Below, piece after piece: positions 29,602-38,076 of a DNA stretch of 64,000 nt. This DNA comes from Chromohalobacter nigrandesensis (GTDB lineage: Bacteria > Pseudomonadota > Gammaproteobacteria > Pseudomonadales > Halomonadaceae). The position numbers and the translations under genes are program-made. The notes below the pieces were generated by a model, which searched no databases, had not been told where the DNA came from, and worked only from the letters and a program-made list of their open reading frames with translations. The DNA lies in contig NZ_JAKGAM010000004.1 of the NCBI RefSeq assembly GCF_023061285.1, forward strand, positions 1 to 64,000. The letters run 5' to 3'. The stretch's first letter is position 1; each line of letters opens with the position of its first letter.

Positions 29602-30216
29602 TTACAGGTCGTGCCCGAGAATGACTTGGCAAATGGCGGCGAAGCTACGCGCTTCCGGTGGATGATCGAGGTCGATCCCCAGCGACCGACTGATATCGGA
29701 GGCCGAAACCAGCCCGCGAATGATCGGACCTTGTTCCCCAGGGGCGGTAATCAGCAAGTGCTGGTCGCCGGATGCCTTGAGCGTTTCCACGAGGTCGCCG
29801 ACACGTGCGGTCTCCAACTGTGCTAGCGGCAGGGAGTGCAACTGCGCACGCGGCGTCTGGATCATGTCCACGGTGACTTCCTCGCGGGGCACATCATGTT
29901 GCTGCATGGCGATGGTGATCTTGCGTCCTCCGACCAATTCGCGAGCGTTGATGACACCGGTGAAGCGCCCGTCAGGGCCCATGACCATGAGCAAGCGTAC
30001 GCCTGCCTGTTTCATGGTATTGAGAGCCTGCGAGATGGTATTGGAGGTCAGGGTGGTCTGGGCGCGTTGAGTGCTGAAATCGGTCAAGAGTCGCGCCGCC
30101 GGACTGTCCAGCGTCAGTTTGTGATGGGTGGCGCGCGGTTGAGCGATGCCGGTGACGCCGTCGAGTTCCGACAGGGTCAGCGTGGAATAGAGGCGCGGTG
30201 TGGAGGATGTCGTCAT
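29602..30216 (-). CDS. CBS-domain protein
   Basis: A 204-residue protein with two CBS motifs in tandem (about residues 60-120 and 130-195), the pair that forms a nucleotide-sensing Bateman module. Recognisable pieces are LLMVMGPDGRFTGVINAREL in the first repeat and LLITAPGEQGPIIRGLVSAS in the second. No catalytic or channel domain is fused, so it would act by sensing adenosyl ligands or by binding a partner. ATG 30216 with GAGGCAG upstream starts the conserved part; the frame is open further 5'. Flanked by two unrecognised genes on the same strand. Confidence 0.8.
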   Translation of the reverse strand: MTTSSTPRLYSTLTLSELDGVTGIAQPRATHHKLTLDSPAARLLTDFSTQRAQTTLTSNTISQALNTMKQAGVRLLMVMGPDGRFTGVINARELVGGRKITIAMQQHDVPREEVTVDMIQTPRAQLHSLPLAQLETARVGDLVETLKASGDQHLLITAPGEQGPIIRGLVSASDISRSLGIDLDHPPEARSFAAICQVILGHDL

Positions 30217-30286
30217 GACGAACTGCCTCGTATGCTGAGCCGCCAGGCCGCGTCGGAAATCGTGGAACGAGGCTTGGCGACAGGGT

Positions 30287-30787
30287 TCACATGTGCTGGC
30301 GAAGATCGCCACGCACACTGTCGAGAAAGGTAATGAAATGGCGGTCTCGATCATCGTCCTGACGGTCGATGCGGCACCCCATCTTCATGGTGCGTTTGAC
30401 GAGAATCTCATCGTAAATATCCAGCGTGACCTTGATGGCTGGCTTGTCGCCAGGCGTGAGGCTGCCATCTTCGAGTGTGAAGCTTTCAAGCAGCGTCCCG
30501 CGTACGCGCGTGATACCGCCTTCGGCAAGAACGCGACGTACGAAGAGCCAGCCTTCGCATGCCAGCGAGGTTTCATGAGGGCGCTGACGCAGAAATAGAG
30601 TACGGTAACAAGCGCCCTCGGCAGCACCTTTTTCCGCCATGCTGCGGTAGCCCTCGGCGACGCGCGACGCCATTGCGCCTGACTCGGCCAGCTTGCGCAC
30701 GGCAGCATTATGTTCGCGATGAAGCTGGTCTTGACGCTGAAAGCGTTGCCAGCGTGCGTAGTCGGCGAAAAGCGATGTCGAGTCCAT
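30287..30787 (-). CDS. Hypothetical protein
   Basis: A 166-residue soluble protein of unknown function. The N-terminal ~65 residues are helical and charged (ARWQRFQRQDQLHREHN), the remainder looks alpha/beta with a VRGTLLESFTLEDGSL strand pair. No signal peptide or membrane segment. ATG 30787 is preferred because AGGAG lies 11 bases upstream; ATG 30829 has no ribosome-binding site. It is divergent from fliD and about 70 bases upstream of the CBS-domain gene, so the two may be co-transcribed. Confidence 0.65.
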   Translation of the reverse strand: MDSTSLFADYARWQRFQRQDQLHREHNAAVRKLAESGAMASRVAEGYRSMAEKGAAEGACYRTLFLRQRPHETSLACEGWLFVRRVLAEGGITRVRGTLLESFTLEDGSLTPGDKPAIKVTLDIYDEILVKRTMKMGCRIDRQDDDRDRHFITFLDSVRGDLRQHM

Positions 30788-30922
30788 CGTGGCTGTGGCT
30801 CCTGGGGGTCGATTCGAATTGCCTATCATCGCCCATCGAGGCGTGAAAATGCCAGCGTCGACGGGCGGGCGCGGGACGTGTCGCCTTGCCTCGAACGGTG
30901 AGAAGCGATGACGAGCAAGGGC

Positions 30923-30949
30923 TAAAGTTTACGCTCCCGGGGCCGATGT
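30923..30949 (+). promoter_or_regulatory. Sigma-28 (FliA) promoter of the fliD operon
   Basis: TAAAGTTT (30923-30930), 11-base spacer, GCCGATGT (30942-30949). The -35 matches the E. coli sigma-28 consensus completely and the -10 at six of eight positions. It lies about 90 bases before fliD. Confidence 0.88.
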
Positions 30950-31038
30950 ATGAATAACGCTCGTAAAGTCAGTCTTTTCGACGCTAGCGTCGACGGGCCT
31001 CGTGGTAAAAAGATCAACCTATTCGCTGAGGGCATGTC

Positions 31039-32421
31039 ATGCCTACGATTACTTCCTTGGGTGTCGGTTCGGGGCTGGACTTGAGTGGCTTGCTGGACGA
31101 TCTGAAAGAAGCCGAGAGCGCGAAGCTAGAGCCGATTACCGAACAGCGGGCAAGCTACAAGGCCAAGCTGTCGGCGTTCGGAAAGCTGGAGAATGCCTTG
31201 GGCTCGCTGCGCGAGTCGGTAACCGCGCTCAATGATCCCGAGACCTTCCAGGCGTTGAGCAGCAAAATGCAGGGCGATGCCGTCAGCGTATCGACCGACA
31301 ATACTGCCGTCCCGGGGCGTTACCAGGTTGAAGTGAGCGCCTTGGCTCGGTCGCAGACGCTGGCTTCCGAGGGGTTCGAAAAAGAGGCCACGCTCGATAC
31401 CGGCGAGCTTTCTTTCAGTGTTGGCGACGAGGCGTTTTCCCTCATCCTCGACGATAGCAACAATACTCTGGAAGGCTTGCGGGACGCGATCAATGCGGAA
31501 GGGACCGGCATCAGTGCCTCGATCATCAACGATGGCAGCGATAAGCCCCAGCGTCTGGTGCTGACTGCCACCGAGACGGGGGCAGCCAATCAAATCGCGA
31601 TTTCCTCCGAAGAGGCCGGGTTGCAGGCAGCTTTCGGTTTTGATGCCGCCGCCCCCGAGACCAGCGACATGCGTCAAACGGTGGCCGCCCAGGATGCACA
31701 GTTGAGCGTGAACGGGATCGCCATCACCAGTGCGTCGAATCATGTCGAGGGGGCGCTGCAAGGCGTGACCTTCGATCTGCAGGCCACCAATGAGGGCGAG
31801 GCGGATGCGCTGACGCTCAGCCGCGACGACGGCGCGATCAAGGATTCTATCAATGATTTCGTCAAGACCTACAATTCGCTGCAAGAGCGCATGTCGAGCT
31901 TGACGTCGTTCGACGCCGAGTCCGGAGCAGCGGGGAAGTTACTCGGCAACGCCACGCTGCGAGGCGTGGAATCGCAACTGCGTAATGCCATGGGGCATGT
32001 TGGAGACGGCGATTTCGCGTTGCTGTCCAATATGGGAATTTCCTTGACGCTCGATGGCACGCTCGAGATCGACGACGACGCCTTGGATGAAGCGATCGAG
32101 GACAATCTCGACAGTGTCAGCGCGTTTTTCGCTGGCAATGTCGACGATGAAGAAAGTGACGGCTTCGCTGCTAGTCTGGATACGGTGTTGGGCAACCTGC
32201 TGGATGAGGGAGGAACACTGGACACTGCTACCAGCGGTATCGATACCTCCATCGAGCGCCTCGGCGAGCGTTACACCAGTATGCAAGCCTCTATCGATGC
32301 GACGGTGGAGCGCTACCGCAAGCAATTCGCCGAGTTGGATTCACTGGTGTCGCAAATGAATTCGACGAGTTCTTATCTGACCCAGCAATTCGATAGCTTG
32401 AATGCACAAATGAACCAGTAG
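31039..32421 (+). CDS. fliD: Flagellar filament cap protein (hook-associated protein 2)
   Basis: A 460-residue cap protein that sits at the filament tip and folds exported flagellin. The N-terminus PTITSLGVGSGLDLSGLLDD is the typical FliD_N start and the C-terminus (SYLTQQFDSLNAQMNQ) is the coiled-coil end. Between them lies the variable D2/D3 region. It has no Cys and is acidic. Length is close to E. coli FliD (468). Class 3 gene by its sigma-28 promoter. First gene of fliD-fliS-fliT-fliK-(FlhB-like). Confidence 0.95.
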   Translation: MPTITSLGVGSGLDLSGLLDDLKEAESAKLEPITEQRASYKAKLSAFGKLENALGSLRESVTALNDPETFQALSSKMQGDAVSVSTDNTAVPGRYQVEVSALARSQTLASEGFEKEATLDTGELSFSVGDEAFSLILDDSNNTLEGLRDAINAEGTGISASIINDGSDKPQRLVLTATETGAANQIAISSEEAGLQAAFGFDAAAPETSDMRQTVAAQDAQLSVNGIAITSASNHVEGALQGVTFDLQATNEGEADALTLSRDDGAIKDSINDFVKTYNSLQERMSSLTSFDAESGAAGKLLGNATLRGVESQLRNAMGHVGDGDFALLSNMGISLTLDGTLEIDDDALDEAIEDNLDSVSAFFAGNVDDEESDGFAASLDTVLGNLLDEGGTLDTATSGIDTSIERLGERYTSMQASIDATVERYRKQFAELDSLVSQMNSTSSYLTQQFDSLNAQMNQ

Positions 32422-32431
32422 GGGAACTATC

Positions 32432-32830
32432 ATGAATATGATGCGAGGCGCCCAGGCCTATGCCCGTGTCGGTGTCGAATCCGGGGTGATGTCGGCCAGT
32501 CCACATCAATTGATCGTGATGCTTTTCGACGGCGCGCAAGCCTCCATTCGGGCCGCCAAGATGCACATGGAGGATGGCAATATCTCCGCCAAGGGGCAGG
32601 CGATCACCAAGGCCCTGAATATTGTCAACAACGGGTTGGCGGCGGCGCTCGATCATGAGCGCGGCGGTGAACTCTCGGAGCGCTTGGGGAGTCTGTATGA
32701 CTATATCGCGCGGCTGTTGTTGAGAGCCAACTTGCGCAACGATCAGGCGGCGCTCGACGAGGCTGCACGCCTGTTGGAAAATATCGGCTCGGCCTGGCGT
32801 GAAATCGCCCCGCAAGTGGATGGATCATGA
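32432..32830 (+). CDS. fliS: Flagellin export chaperone FliS
   Basis: A 132-residue helical chaperone that binds the C-terminus of flagellin and prevents premature polymerisation. AQAYARVGVESGV followed by SPHQLIVMLFDGA (residues 7-35) is the family signature. It starts 10 bases after fliD and ends one base before the fliT start. Confidence 0.95.
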   Translation: MNMMRGAQAYARVGVESGVMSASPHQLIVMLFDGAQASIRAAKMHMEDGNISAKGQAITKALNIVNNGLAAALDHERGGELSERLGSLYDYIARLLLRANLRNDQAALDEAARLLENIGSAWREIAPQVDGS

Positions 32831-32831
32831 G

Positions 32832-33215
32832 ATGAGCAATGCGTCGGAGCGTCTGGACATCTATGAGGATATGCTCGAGCGCTCTCGGGCAATGCTTGAA
32901 AGCGCTCGTCACGAGGATTGGGAGACCCTGATACAGCAGCGTGCTCGCTATGTGGACGATGTCGAGGTATTGCGGCGCACACCTCAAAGCGATCGGTTCA
33001 ATGCGCAAGAGCGCCAGTACTGCGCGCGCATGATCGAGGAGATTCTCGAGAACGATCGCGTCATTCGAGACCAGCTCGATGCCCGCTGCGAGGAGCTCAC
33101 GCAATTGATCGGCAGTTCTCGGCGTCAGCAAGCGTTGGTGCGTGCCTACAACCAAGGACAAGGCACGCTATCGCAGCGCACTCGCCCCTCTCGGGGCACT
33201 GAAGGGCGCACGTGA
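32832..33215 (+). CDS. fliT: Flagellar protein FliT (export chaperone)
   Basis: A 127-residue, mostly helical protein. Position directly after fliS, length and helical content match FliT, the chaperone of FliD that in Salmonella also binds FlhDC. The sequence is poorly conserved, as is common for FliT, so the name rests mainly on synteny. ATG 32832 is used because the preceding in-frame ATG overlaps fliS. Its stop overlaps the next start in GTGA. Confidence 0.75.
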   Translation: MSNASERLDIYEDMLERSRAMLESARHEDWETLIQQRARYVDDVEVLRRTPQSDRFNAQERQYCARMIEEILENDRVIRDQLDARCEELTQLIGSSRRQQALVRAYNQGQGTLSQRTRPSRGTEGRT

Positions 33216-34426
33216 GTGGTATCACGCCGATTATCGACACTCTGCTCCATCAGGTATTGGGGCAACGAGTCGACGCGCCTCGTACGAACGACCTGCCCGC
33301 GCCAGTCAAGCCGATACTCTCTGGAAATGCCATAGAATCATTGACCCGAGAAGGCGGTGGGCTTCAGCAGCGCGGCTCTGCACAAGCCGAGTTGACCTCG
33401 GCGCGTGCTACGGCGCTTCTCGAATCGGGTGTGCCCTCAGGCAAGGCGGGAGAGCCTGCGTCGACGCCCAACTCGTCCACCACGCATTTCAGTACCGCCG
33501 CGCGCACTATTGCCGATGTGCTGGCGCGTTTTCCCGCACCGCCTTCCTCGATTACCTCGCCGCAGCCGTTACTTCAGGAGGGTGATGCGTCGCCGAGGCT
33601 CCTGGCGTCTCAATTGCAGCAAAATATTCAAAACAGTGGCGTGTTCTACGAATCGCATCTGGCGCGTTGGCTGAAGGGTGAATGGTCCACTGCCGCGCTG
33701 TCCCGCGAACCGCAAATGGCGTTGGCACCGCGTTTGTCGGCAGCAACTGGTCTTGCCACAGCCGAAGCGCCTCATGCGGGGCGTATGGCGGACACGGGGT
33801 CGCCCACTCGCGCGGCCATGGCCGAGCTGGCATCACCGCTTGCGTCGACTGTGCTGCGCCCCGCGACCGCTGCCAACCGTTTCGCCGAAGCGCCCTCGCC
33901 AGCACAGCAAGGCGCTTCTCCCGAGATGCTCTCGGCGCGTGGGGAGATGCTGACGAGCGAGCAGCGTCATACCCTGGCGAGTTCGGCCTTTCAGCAAATC
34001 GGCACGGATCAAAGCGATACCTTGCAGTCTGTCGTCCGCCATCAACTGGAGATGTTGGTGACACCGTCACTGCGTTGGGAAGGTATGCTATGGCCGGGCA
34101 TCATGTTGGCCATGACGCTGCAGCAATGGTCGGGAAGCGATGGCCAGGATGCCGACGGTGAGGGGCAATCGCAGGGGCATGACAAGTCGCCTTGGCATAG
34201 TGAGATGAATATTTCCTTGCCGCATCTCGGTGACGTGCATATCGCCATGACACTACGTGCCGAGCGAGCCTCGTTGTCGATCTCGGCGCCTGAAGGTCCG
34301 GCCTTGGAGCGCCTTTCGGAACAGGCGTCGGCGTTGCATGAACGCCTTGATGCTTTAGGAGTGCAAGCCGTGATCGACGTGCACCGTATGCCTGATAACG
34401 ACGCGAGTGAGGAGCGCCATGAGTGA
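33212..34426 (+). CDS. fliK: Flagellar hook-length control protein FliK-like
   Basis: A 404-residue protein with a long low-complexity N-terminal part rich in Ala, Ser, Pro and Gln (residues ~1-270), the secreted ruler region. A C-terminal Flg_hook-type domain (~290-385) follows, with WHSEMNISLPHLGDVHIAM and HERLDALGVQAVIDV. This fits FliK, which measures the hook and switches FlhB specificity. The start codon GTG 33212 overlaps the fliT stop. Location with late genes fliDST, rather than with the hook genes, is less usual. Its stop overlaps the next gene by 8 bases. Confidence 0.75.
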   Translation: MSGITPIIDTLLHQVLGQRVDAPRTNDLPAPVKPILSGNAIESLTREGGGLQQRGSAQAELTSARATALLESGVPSGKAGEPASTPNSSTTHFSTAARTIADVLARFPAPPSSITSPQPLLQEGDASPRLLASQLQQNIQNSGVFYESHLARWLKGEWSTAALSREPQMALAPRLSAATGLATAEAPHAGRMADTGSPTRAAMAELASPLASTVLRPATAANRFAEAPSPAQQGASPEMLSARGEMLTSEQRHTLASSAFQQIGTDQSDTLQSVVRHQLEMLVTPSLRWEGMLWPGIMLAMTLQQWSGSDGQDADGEGQSQGHDKSPWHSEMNISLPHLGDVHIAMTLRAERASLSISAPEGPALERLSEQASALHERLDALGVQAVIDVHRMPDNDASEERHE

Positions 34427-34727
34427 CACGTCCGACGAAAGGCGACGCGCCGTTGCGTTAGCTTATCAAGATCCTTCGGCGGCGCCTGTCGTGGTGGCCA
34501 AGGGATACGGCGACCTGGCTGAACGGATTGTCTCGACAGCCAAGAAAGATGGCATTTTCGTGCATGATGCCCCCGAGTTGGTGGCGCTTTTGATGCAGGT
34601 CGATCTGGATGCTCAAATTCCTCCCACGTTGTATCAAGTCATTGCCGAGTTGCTGGCCTGGGTCTATGACCTGGAGCGTGAGGAAGCGGCCTCGAATAGC
34701 GAGTCAGGCGCGTCCATGCGTCGTTGA
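34419..34727 (+). CDS. Solo FlhB C-terminal-domain protein (EscU/YscU/HrcU-type switch homologue)
   Basis: A 102-residue cytosolic protein homologous to the C-terminal export-switch domain of FlhB, without the membrane part. It reads VALAYQDPSAAPVVVAKGYG, then IVSTAKKDGIFVHDAPELVALL, then IPPTLYQVIAELLAWVYDLE, which parallels the segment of FlhB after the cleavage site. The autocleavage motif NPTH is replaced by Asp-Pro-Ser-Ala, so no self-cleavage is expected. Small proteins of this type (FhlB, YlqH) often accompany FliK in bacteria. ATG 34419 lies inside the end of fliK (8-base overlap). It may assist or modulate the hook-to-filament switch; that is inference. Confidence 0.82.
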   Translation: MSDTSDERRRAVALAYQDPSAAPVVVAKGYGDLAERIVSTAKKDGIFVHDAPELVALLMQVDLDAQIPPTLYQVIAELLAWVYDLEREEAASNSESGASMRR

Positions 34728-35069
34728 ATTGCGACGAAAGACTGCGGCTTATTGACGCACCCTCTTTTTATAGCTTGCTAATAATTATCCTGATGTGGCA
34801 GGTGTCCAAAGCGTCGGCAATGCTTGCCACTCATGGGCTAGTCGTCCTCTGCAGCATGGCTAATATCGCACTTATGAGTGAGAAGCCTCATTCTTTTTTT
34901 GTAAGGATTTGTTTGTTTCCATGTAGGAGATGTTGAATCTTTTCATAAAAACGTCTCAAAATGATGCGACGGTAAGAATCGAGTCAGCCGAAAAACCAAA
35001 AAAATGGCTCATGGGAGAGAGGTCGTAGAAGCCTCCTCCACCACAATAACGTCGTACGCAGGGATTTAT
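34728..35069. promoter_or_regulatory. AT-rich intergenic region upstream of flhDC
   Basis: A 342-base gap with lower GC than its neighbours. It holds the terminator at 34876-34900 and the presumed flhDC control region. Weak -35-like (TTGACG near 34755) and -10-like (TAATAA) boxes are badly spaced, so I assign no promoter. Master-regulator promoters of this kind usually have long leaders with several regulator sites, which I cannot resolve by eye. Confidence 0.5.
34876..34900 (+). terminator. Rho-independent terminator before flhDC
   Basis: A 7-bp stem with one G-U pair (GAGTGAG / CTCATTC, loop AAGC), then seven Ts. It lies 149 bases after the fliK-associated gene. It could end the fliD operon or attenuate an flhDC leader. 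Confidence 0.7.
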
Positions 35070-35399
35070 ATGGAAACCGATAGCCTTCTGGATGATATCC
35101 AAGATATCAACCTGTCCTACCTGCTGCTTGCGCAGCGCATGATCAGCGAAGATCGCACTACCGCGCTCTTTCGTCTCAAGATCGACGACGAAATGGCGGA
35201 TCTCATCGCTTCCTTGTCGATCAAGCAACTGACACAACTCGCACGAACGAATCAACTGCTCTGCCGGCTCTGCTATGACGAGCCGCAGCAACTTCGCAAG
35301 CTGACACACAATCAGCGGGAGCAGGGGTTGGGGCAGACGCATGCTGCCCTGTTGATGGCGAGCGCACGCAACGAGCGCTCGTCTGTCTCTTCGAACTGA
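35070..35399 (+). CDS. flhD: Flagellar master regulator subunit FlhD
   Basis: A 109-residue helical protein that forms the FlhD4C2 activator of class 2 flagellar operons. [20 protein letters not shown] at residues ~5-24 is the family N-terminus. ATG 35070 with AGGG upstream starts the conserved part; the open frame begins earlier at 35004. flhC follows after 11 bases, so the pair is one operon. Confidence 0.93.
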   Translation: METDSLLDDIQDINLSYLLLAQRMISEDRTTALFRLKIDDEMADLIASLSIKQLTQLARTNQLLCRLCYDEPQQLRKLTHNQREQGLGQTHAALLMASARNERSSVSSN

Positions 35400-35410
35400 G
35401 GAGTATCGTC

Positions 35411-36022
35411 GTGAGCGAGAAAAGTCTAGTGGGCGAAATGTTGCAGGTGCAGCTCGCCATCGAGTTGATCGAACTGGGAGCACGTCTGCAGGTGCTCGAG
35501 ACCGAGACGGATTTGAGCCGAGGGCGCTTGATCAAGCTCTACAAGGAAGTGCGTGGCATGTCGCCCCCCAAGGGCATGCTGCCGTTTTCGACCGACTGGT
35601 TCATTACCTGGATGCCGAACATCCATTCCTCGTTGTTTTACAACATTTACTCGAGCCTGCTCGACGATTGCGGTTGTGAGCGAATGTCGGCTTTCATCAA
35701 GGCTTTCAGGCTTTATCTAGAGCAAGTCAGTCTTGAAGAAGGGGAGCCGGTGCTGGGGTTGACGCGTGCCTGGACACTCATTCGCTTCTTCGAAAGCGGC
35801 ATGATGCAACTTTCGGCCTGCACCAACTGCGGTGGCCGGTTCGTCGCTCACGCCTACAGTCCCGATCACGACTTCGTCTGCGGTATCTGTCAGCCGCCTT
35901 CGCGTGCCGGCAAGACACGCAAGAAACGGCAGCCCGAGGAGCGGGTGGCGACGCCGCATCGTCAGTTTGTGCCGGCGTCCGAGGCTGTGAGTGTGACGGC
36001 GCGACGTCTCGTCGCTAGATAG
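35411..36022 (+). CDS. flhC: Flagellar master regulator subunit FlhC
   Basis: A 203-residue DNA-binding partner of FlhD. The zinc site is complete: CTNC near residue 137 and CGIC near 157. Starts at GTG 35411 with GAGGAG upstream (overlapping the flhD stop region). Length is close to E. coli FlhC (192). Followed by a terminator, so flhDC is separately controlled from motA. Confidence 0.95.
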   Translation: MSEKSLVGEMLQVQLAIELIELGARLQVLETETDLSRGRLIKLYKEVRGMSPPKGMLPFSTDWFITWMPNIHSSLFYNIYSSLLDDCGCERMSAFIKAFRLYLEQVSLEEGEPVLGLTRAWTLIRFFESGMMQLSACTNCGGRFVAHAYSPDHDFVCGICQPPSRAGKTRKKRQPEERVATPHRQFVPASEAVSVTARRLVAR

Positions 36023-36073
36023 GTTTTTCATCTCTAGCGTCGTCGTGGGCGCAGAGATAACGACCGATACCGG

Positions 36074-36123
36074 GAAGCGACACGACGCATTTCTGCGTTT
36101 TTTCATTCAAGGCGTGTCGCTTC
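36074..36123 (+). terminator. Terminator of flhDC nested in a larger inverted repeat
   Basis: The inner hairpin ACGCA / TGCGT (36085-36098, loop TTTC) is followed by TTTTT. Around it a 10-bp perfect repeat (GAAGCGACAC at 36074-36083, GTGTCGCTTC at 36114-36123) can close a larger stem that overlaps the motA promoter. Confidence 0.7.
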
Positions 36124-36133
36124 CTGCCGATAG
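36107..36133 (+). promoter_or_regulatory. Sigma-28 promoter of the motA-cheA operon
   Basis: TCAAGGCG (36107-36114), 11-base spacer, GCCGATAG (36126-36133). The -10 box matches the sigma-28 consensus at seven of eight positions and the -35 keeps the AAG core. About 45 bases before motA. Confidence 0.75.
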
Positions 36134-36178
36134 AGATATCAACGGGCCAGTCATGCATGCCGCTAGGAGCGTTCTGCT

Positions 36179-37060
36179 GTGTTGATTCTAATCGGCTATT
36201 TGGTTGTTATCGCATCGATCGGAGGGGGCTATACCCTCGTCGGTGGGCACTTCGGTGCGCTATTCCAGCCATCCGAAATTCTCATGATCGTCGGTGCTGC
36301 CGTGGGCGCCTTCATCGCTGCCAACAATGGCAAGGCGATAAAGGCTACCTTGCGTACGTTTTCGAAGCTCAAGCGTACCAATAAGTACAACAAGGCGATG
36401 TACATGGAGTTGATGGCAATGCAGTACCGCCTGCTGACCAAGGCGCGGCGGGACGGCATGCTGGCTATCGAGCGCGATATCGACTCCCCCGAGGATAGTG
36501 CGATCTTCTCCGACTATCCCAAGATCTCCAGTGACCCCTTGATCATGGCGTTCATCACCGACTACTTGCGTTTGATGGTCAGTGGCAACATGGATCCATT
36601 CGAGATCGATGCACTCATGGAGCACGAGATCGATACCTTTCAGCATGAAGCGGACATTCCCGCCCATTCCTTGCAGAGTGTCGGCGATGGCCTGCCTGCA
36701 TTCGGCATCGTGGCCGCCGTCATGGGCGTCGTTCATGCCCTGGGGGCAGCCGATCAGGGAGCGGCGGCCATGGGGCAGATGATTGCCCAGGCGCTGGTGG
36801 GAACTTTTTTGGGGATTCTGCTCGCCTATGGGTTCGTGTTACCCGTCGCTCAGCGACTGCAACTCCAGATCACCGAAGCCATCAAGATGCTGCAATGCAT
36901 TCGCGTGACATTGATGGCGAGCCTGAACGGCATGGCGCCTCAACTGGCGGTAGAATTCGGGCGCAAGGCCCTGTTTCTTGCTGAACGGCCTTCGTTCACT
37001 GAGCTCGAAGAACATGTGCGGGCCGAGGGAAACGGTACACGTGATACTGGGACGGGCTAA
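36179..37060 (+). CDS. motA: Flagellar motor stator protein MotA
   Basis: A 293-residue inner-membrane protein with four predicted membrane segments (near residues 1-20, 33-50, 170-190 and 200-225), forming the proton channel with MotB. The channel proline region GDGLPAFGIVAAVMGVVHAL is present. The large cytoplasmic loop between segments 2 and 3 carries the charged residues that contact FliG. Starts at GTG 36179 with AGGAG nine bases upstream. Two bases separate it from motB. Confidence 0.96.
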   Translation: MLILIGYLVVIASIGGGYTLVGGHFGALFQPSEILMIVGAAVGAFIAANNGKAIKATLRTFSKLKRTNKYNKAMYMELMAMQYRLLTKARRDGMLAIERDIDSPEDSAIFSDYPKISSDPLIMAFITDYLRLMVSGNMDPFEIDALMEHEIDTFQHEADIPAHSLQSVGDGLPAFGIVAAVMGVVHALGAADQGAAAMGQMIAQALVGTFLGILLAYGFVLPVAQRLQLQITEAIKMLQCIRVTLMASLNGMAPQLAVEFGRKALFLAERPSFTELEEHVRAEGNGTRDTGTG

Positions 37061-37062
37061 GC

Positions 37063-38058
37063 ATGAGTAGCGAACGCCGTCCCATCATCGTCAAACGCAA
37101 GAAAGTCGTCAGTAAGGGGCATCATGGGGGCAATTGGAAGATTGCCTATGCCGATTTCATGACTGCCTTGATGGCGCTTTTCCTGGTGCTCTGGATATTG
37201 TCGATGGTGCCTGAAGACGAACTGGATCATATCGCCGAGTATTTTCGTACGCCTCTGGCGGTGGCGATGACCGGCGGTGACAAGTCGACGGCCAGTACCA
37301 GCGCGATCCCCGGTGGCGGGGCGGATCCTACCTTCTCCGAAGGCGAAGAGCGGCGCATTGACAAACGCCAGCACTCCCGCCCCAGTGACGAGATGCGACG
37401 TCTGAGAGTGCTTCGCGATCGCCTGGAGCGCCAGGTCCGCGAAGATCCGAATCTGCGTCAGATGAGCTCCCAACTGCGTACCGACTTCATTCCCGAGGGG
37501 CTGCGCATTCAGCTCGTCGATACCGACAAGCGCCCCATGTTCGAGCTGGGCAGTGTTCGGCTCGCACCCTACATGCGTGATCTCTTGCAGGCGCTGGCCC
37601 CGGAGCTCAATGACGTCCCCAATGCGATCAGCCTCACTGGACATACGGATGACCTGCGTTATGCCGGAGGTGAAGCAGGATATAGCAACTGGGAACTTTC
37701 CGCCGACCGTGCCAATGCGTCGCGTCGCGCCTTGGTCGCGGCCGGGCTCGATTCCGACAAGCTGCTGCGCGTCGCGGGGATGGGATCACGCGTCAATCTC
37801 GAAGGAACGAAGCCGAGCGAGGCGGTCAATCGACGTATCAGCATCGTCGTGTTGTCGGAGCACGCCGCCGAACAACTGCGAAATCAGGGCGAAGCCGGTT
37901 CGGCGAACCCCGAAACGATACTCGATAGTACGGATGACACGCAGCGAGAAGGGTTGTCGCCGACGCAGGGCGCTGACTCATTAATGCGTAACGCACTCCC
38001 GCAAGTGTATGAACGCACTACCGGTGGCGGTGAAGGGCAAGATCAGCCATCGCCCTAA
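37063..38058 (+). CDS. motB: Flagellar motor stator protein MotB
   Basis: A 331-residue partner of MotA with a single membrane helix (residues ~26-48). Asp31 in YADFMTALMALFLVLWI is the conserved proton-binding residue. The C-terminal OmpA-like domain (~145-265; LTGHTDD, NWELSADRAN, GSRVN) anchors the stator to peptidoglycan. The last ~50 residues are an unstructured acidic tail. Downstream of motA by two bases. The Asp-type stator fits proton coupling, although sodium coupling cannot be excluded in a halophile. Confidence 0.96.
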   Translation: MSSERRPIIVKRKKVVSKGHHGGNWKIAYADFMTALMALFLVLWILSMVPEDELDHIAEYFRTPLAVAMTGGDKSTASTSAIPGGGADPTFSEGEERRIDKRQHSRPSDEMRRLRVLRDRLERQVREDPNLRQMSSQLRTDFIPEGLRIQLVDTDKRPMFELGSVRLAPYMRDLLQALAPELNDVPNAISLTGHTDDLRYAGGEAGYSNWELSADRANASRRALVAAGLDSDKLLRVAGMGSRVNLEGTKPSEAVNRRISIVVLSEHAAEQLRNQGEAGSANPETILDSTDDTQREGLSPTQGADSLMRNALPQVYERTTGGGEGQDQPSP

Positions 38059-38076
38059 CGATCACGATCACGTGGG

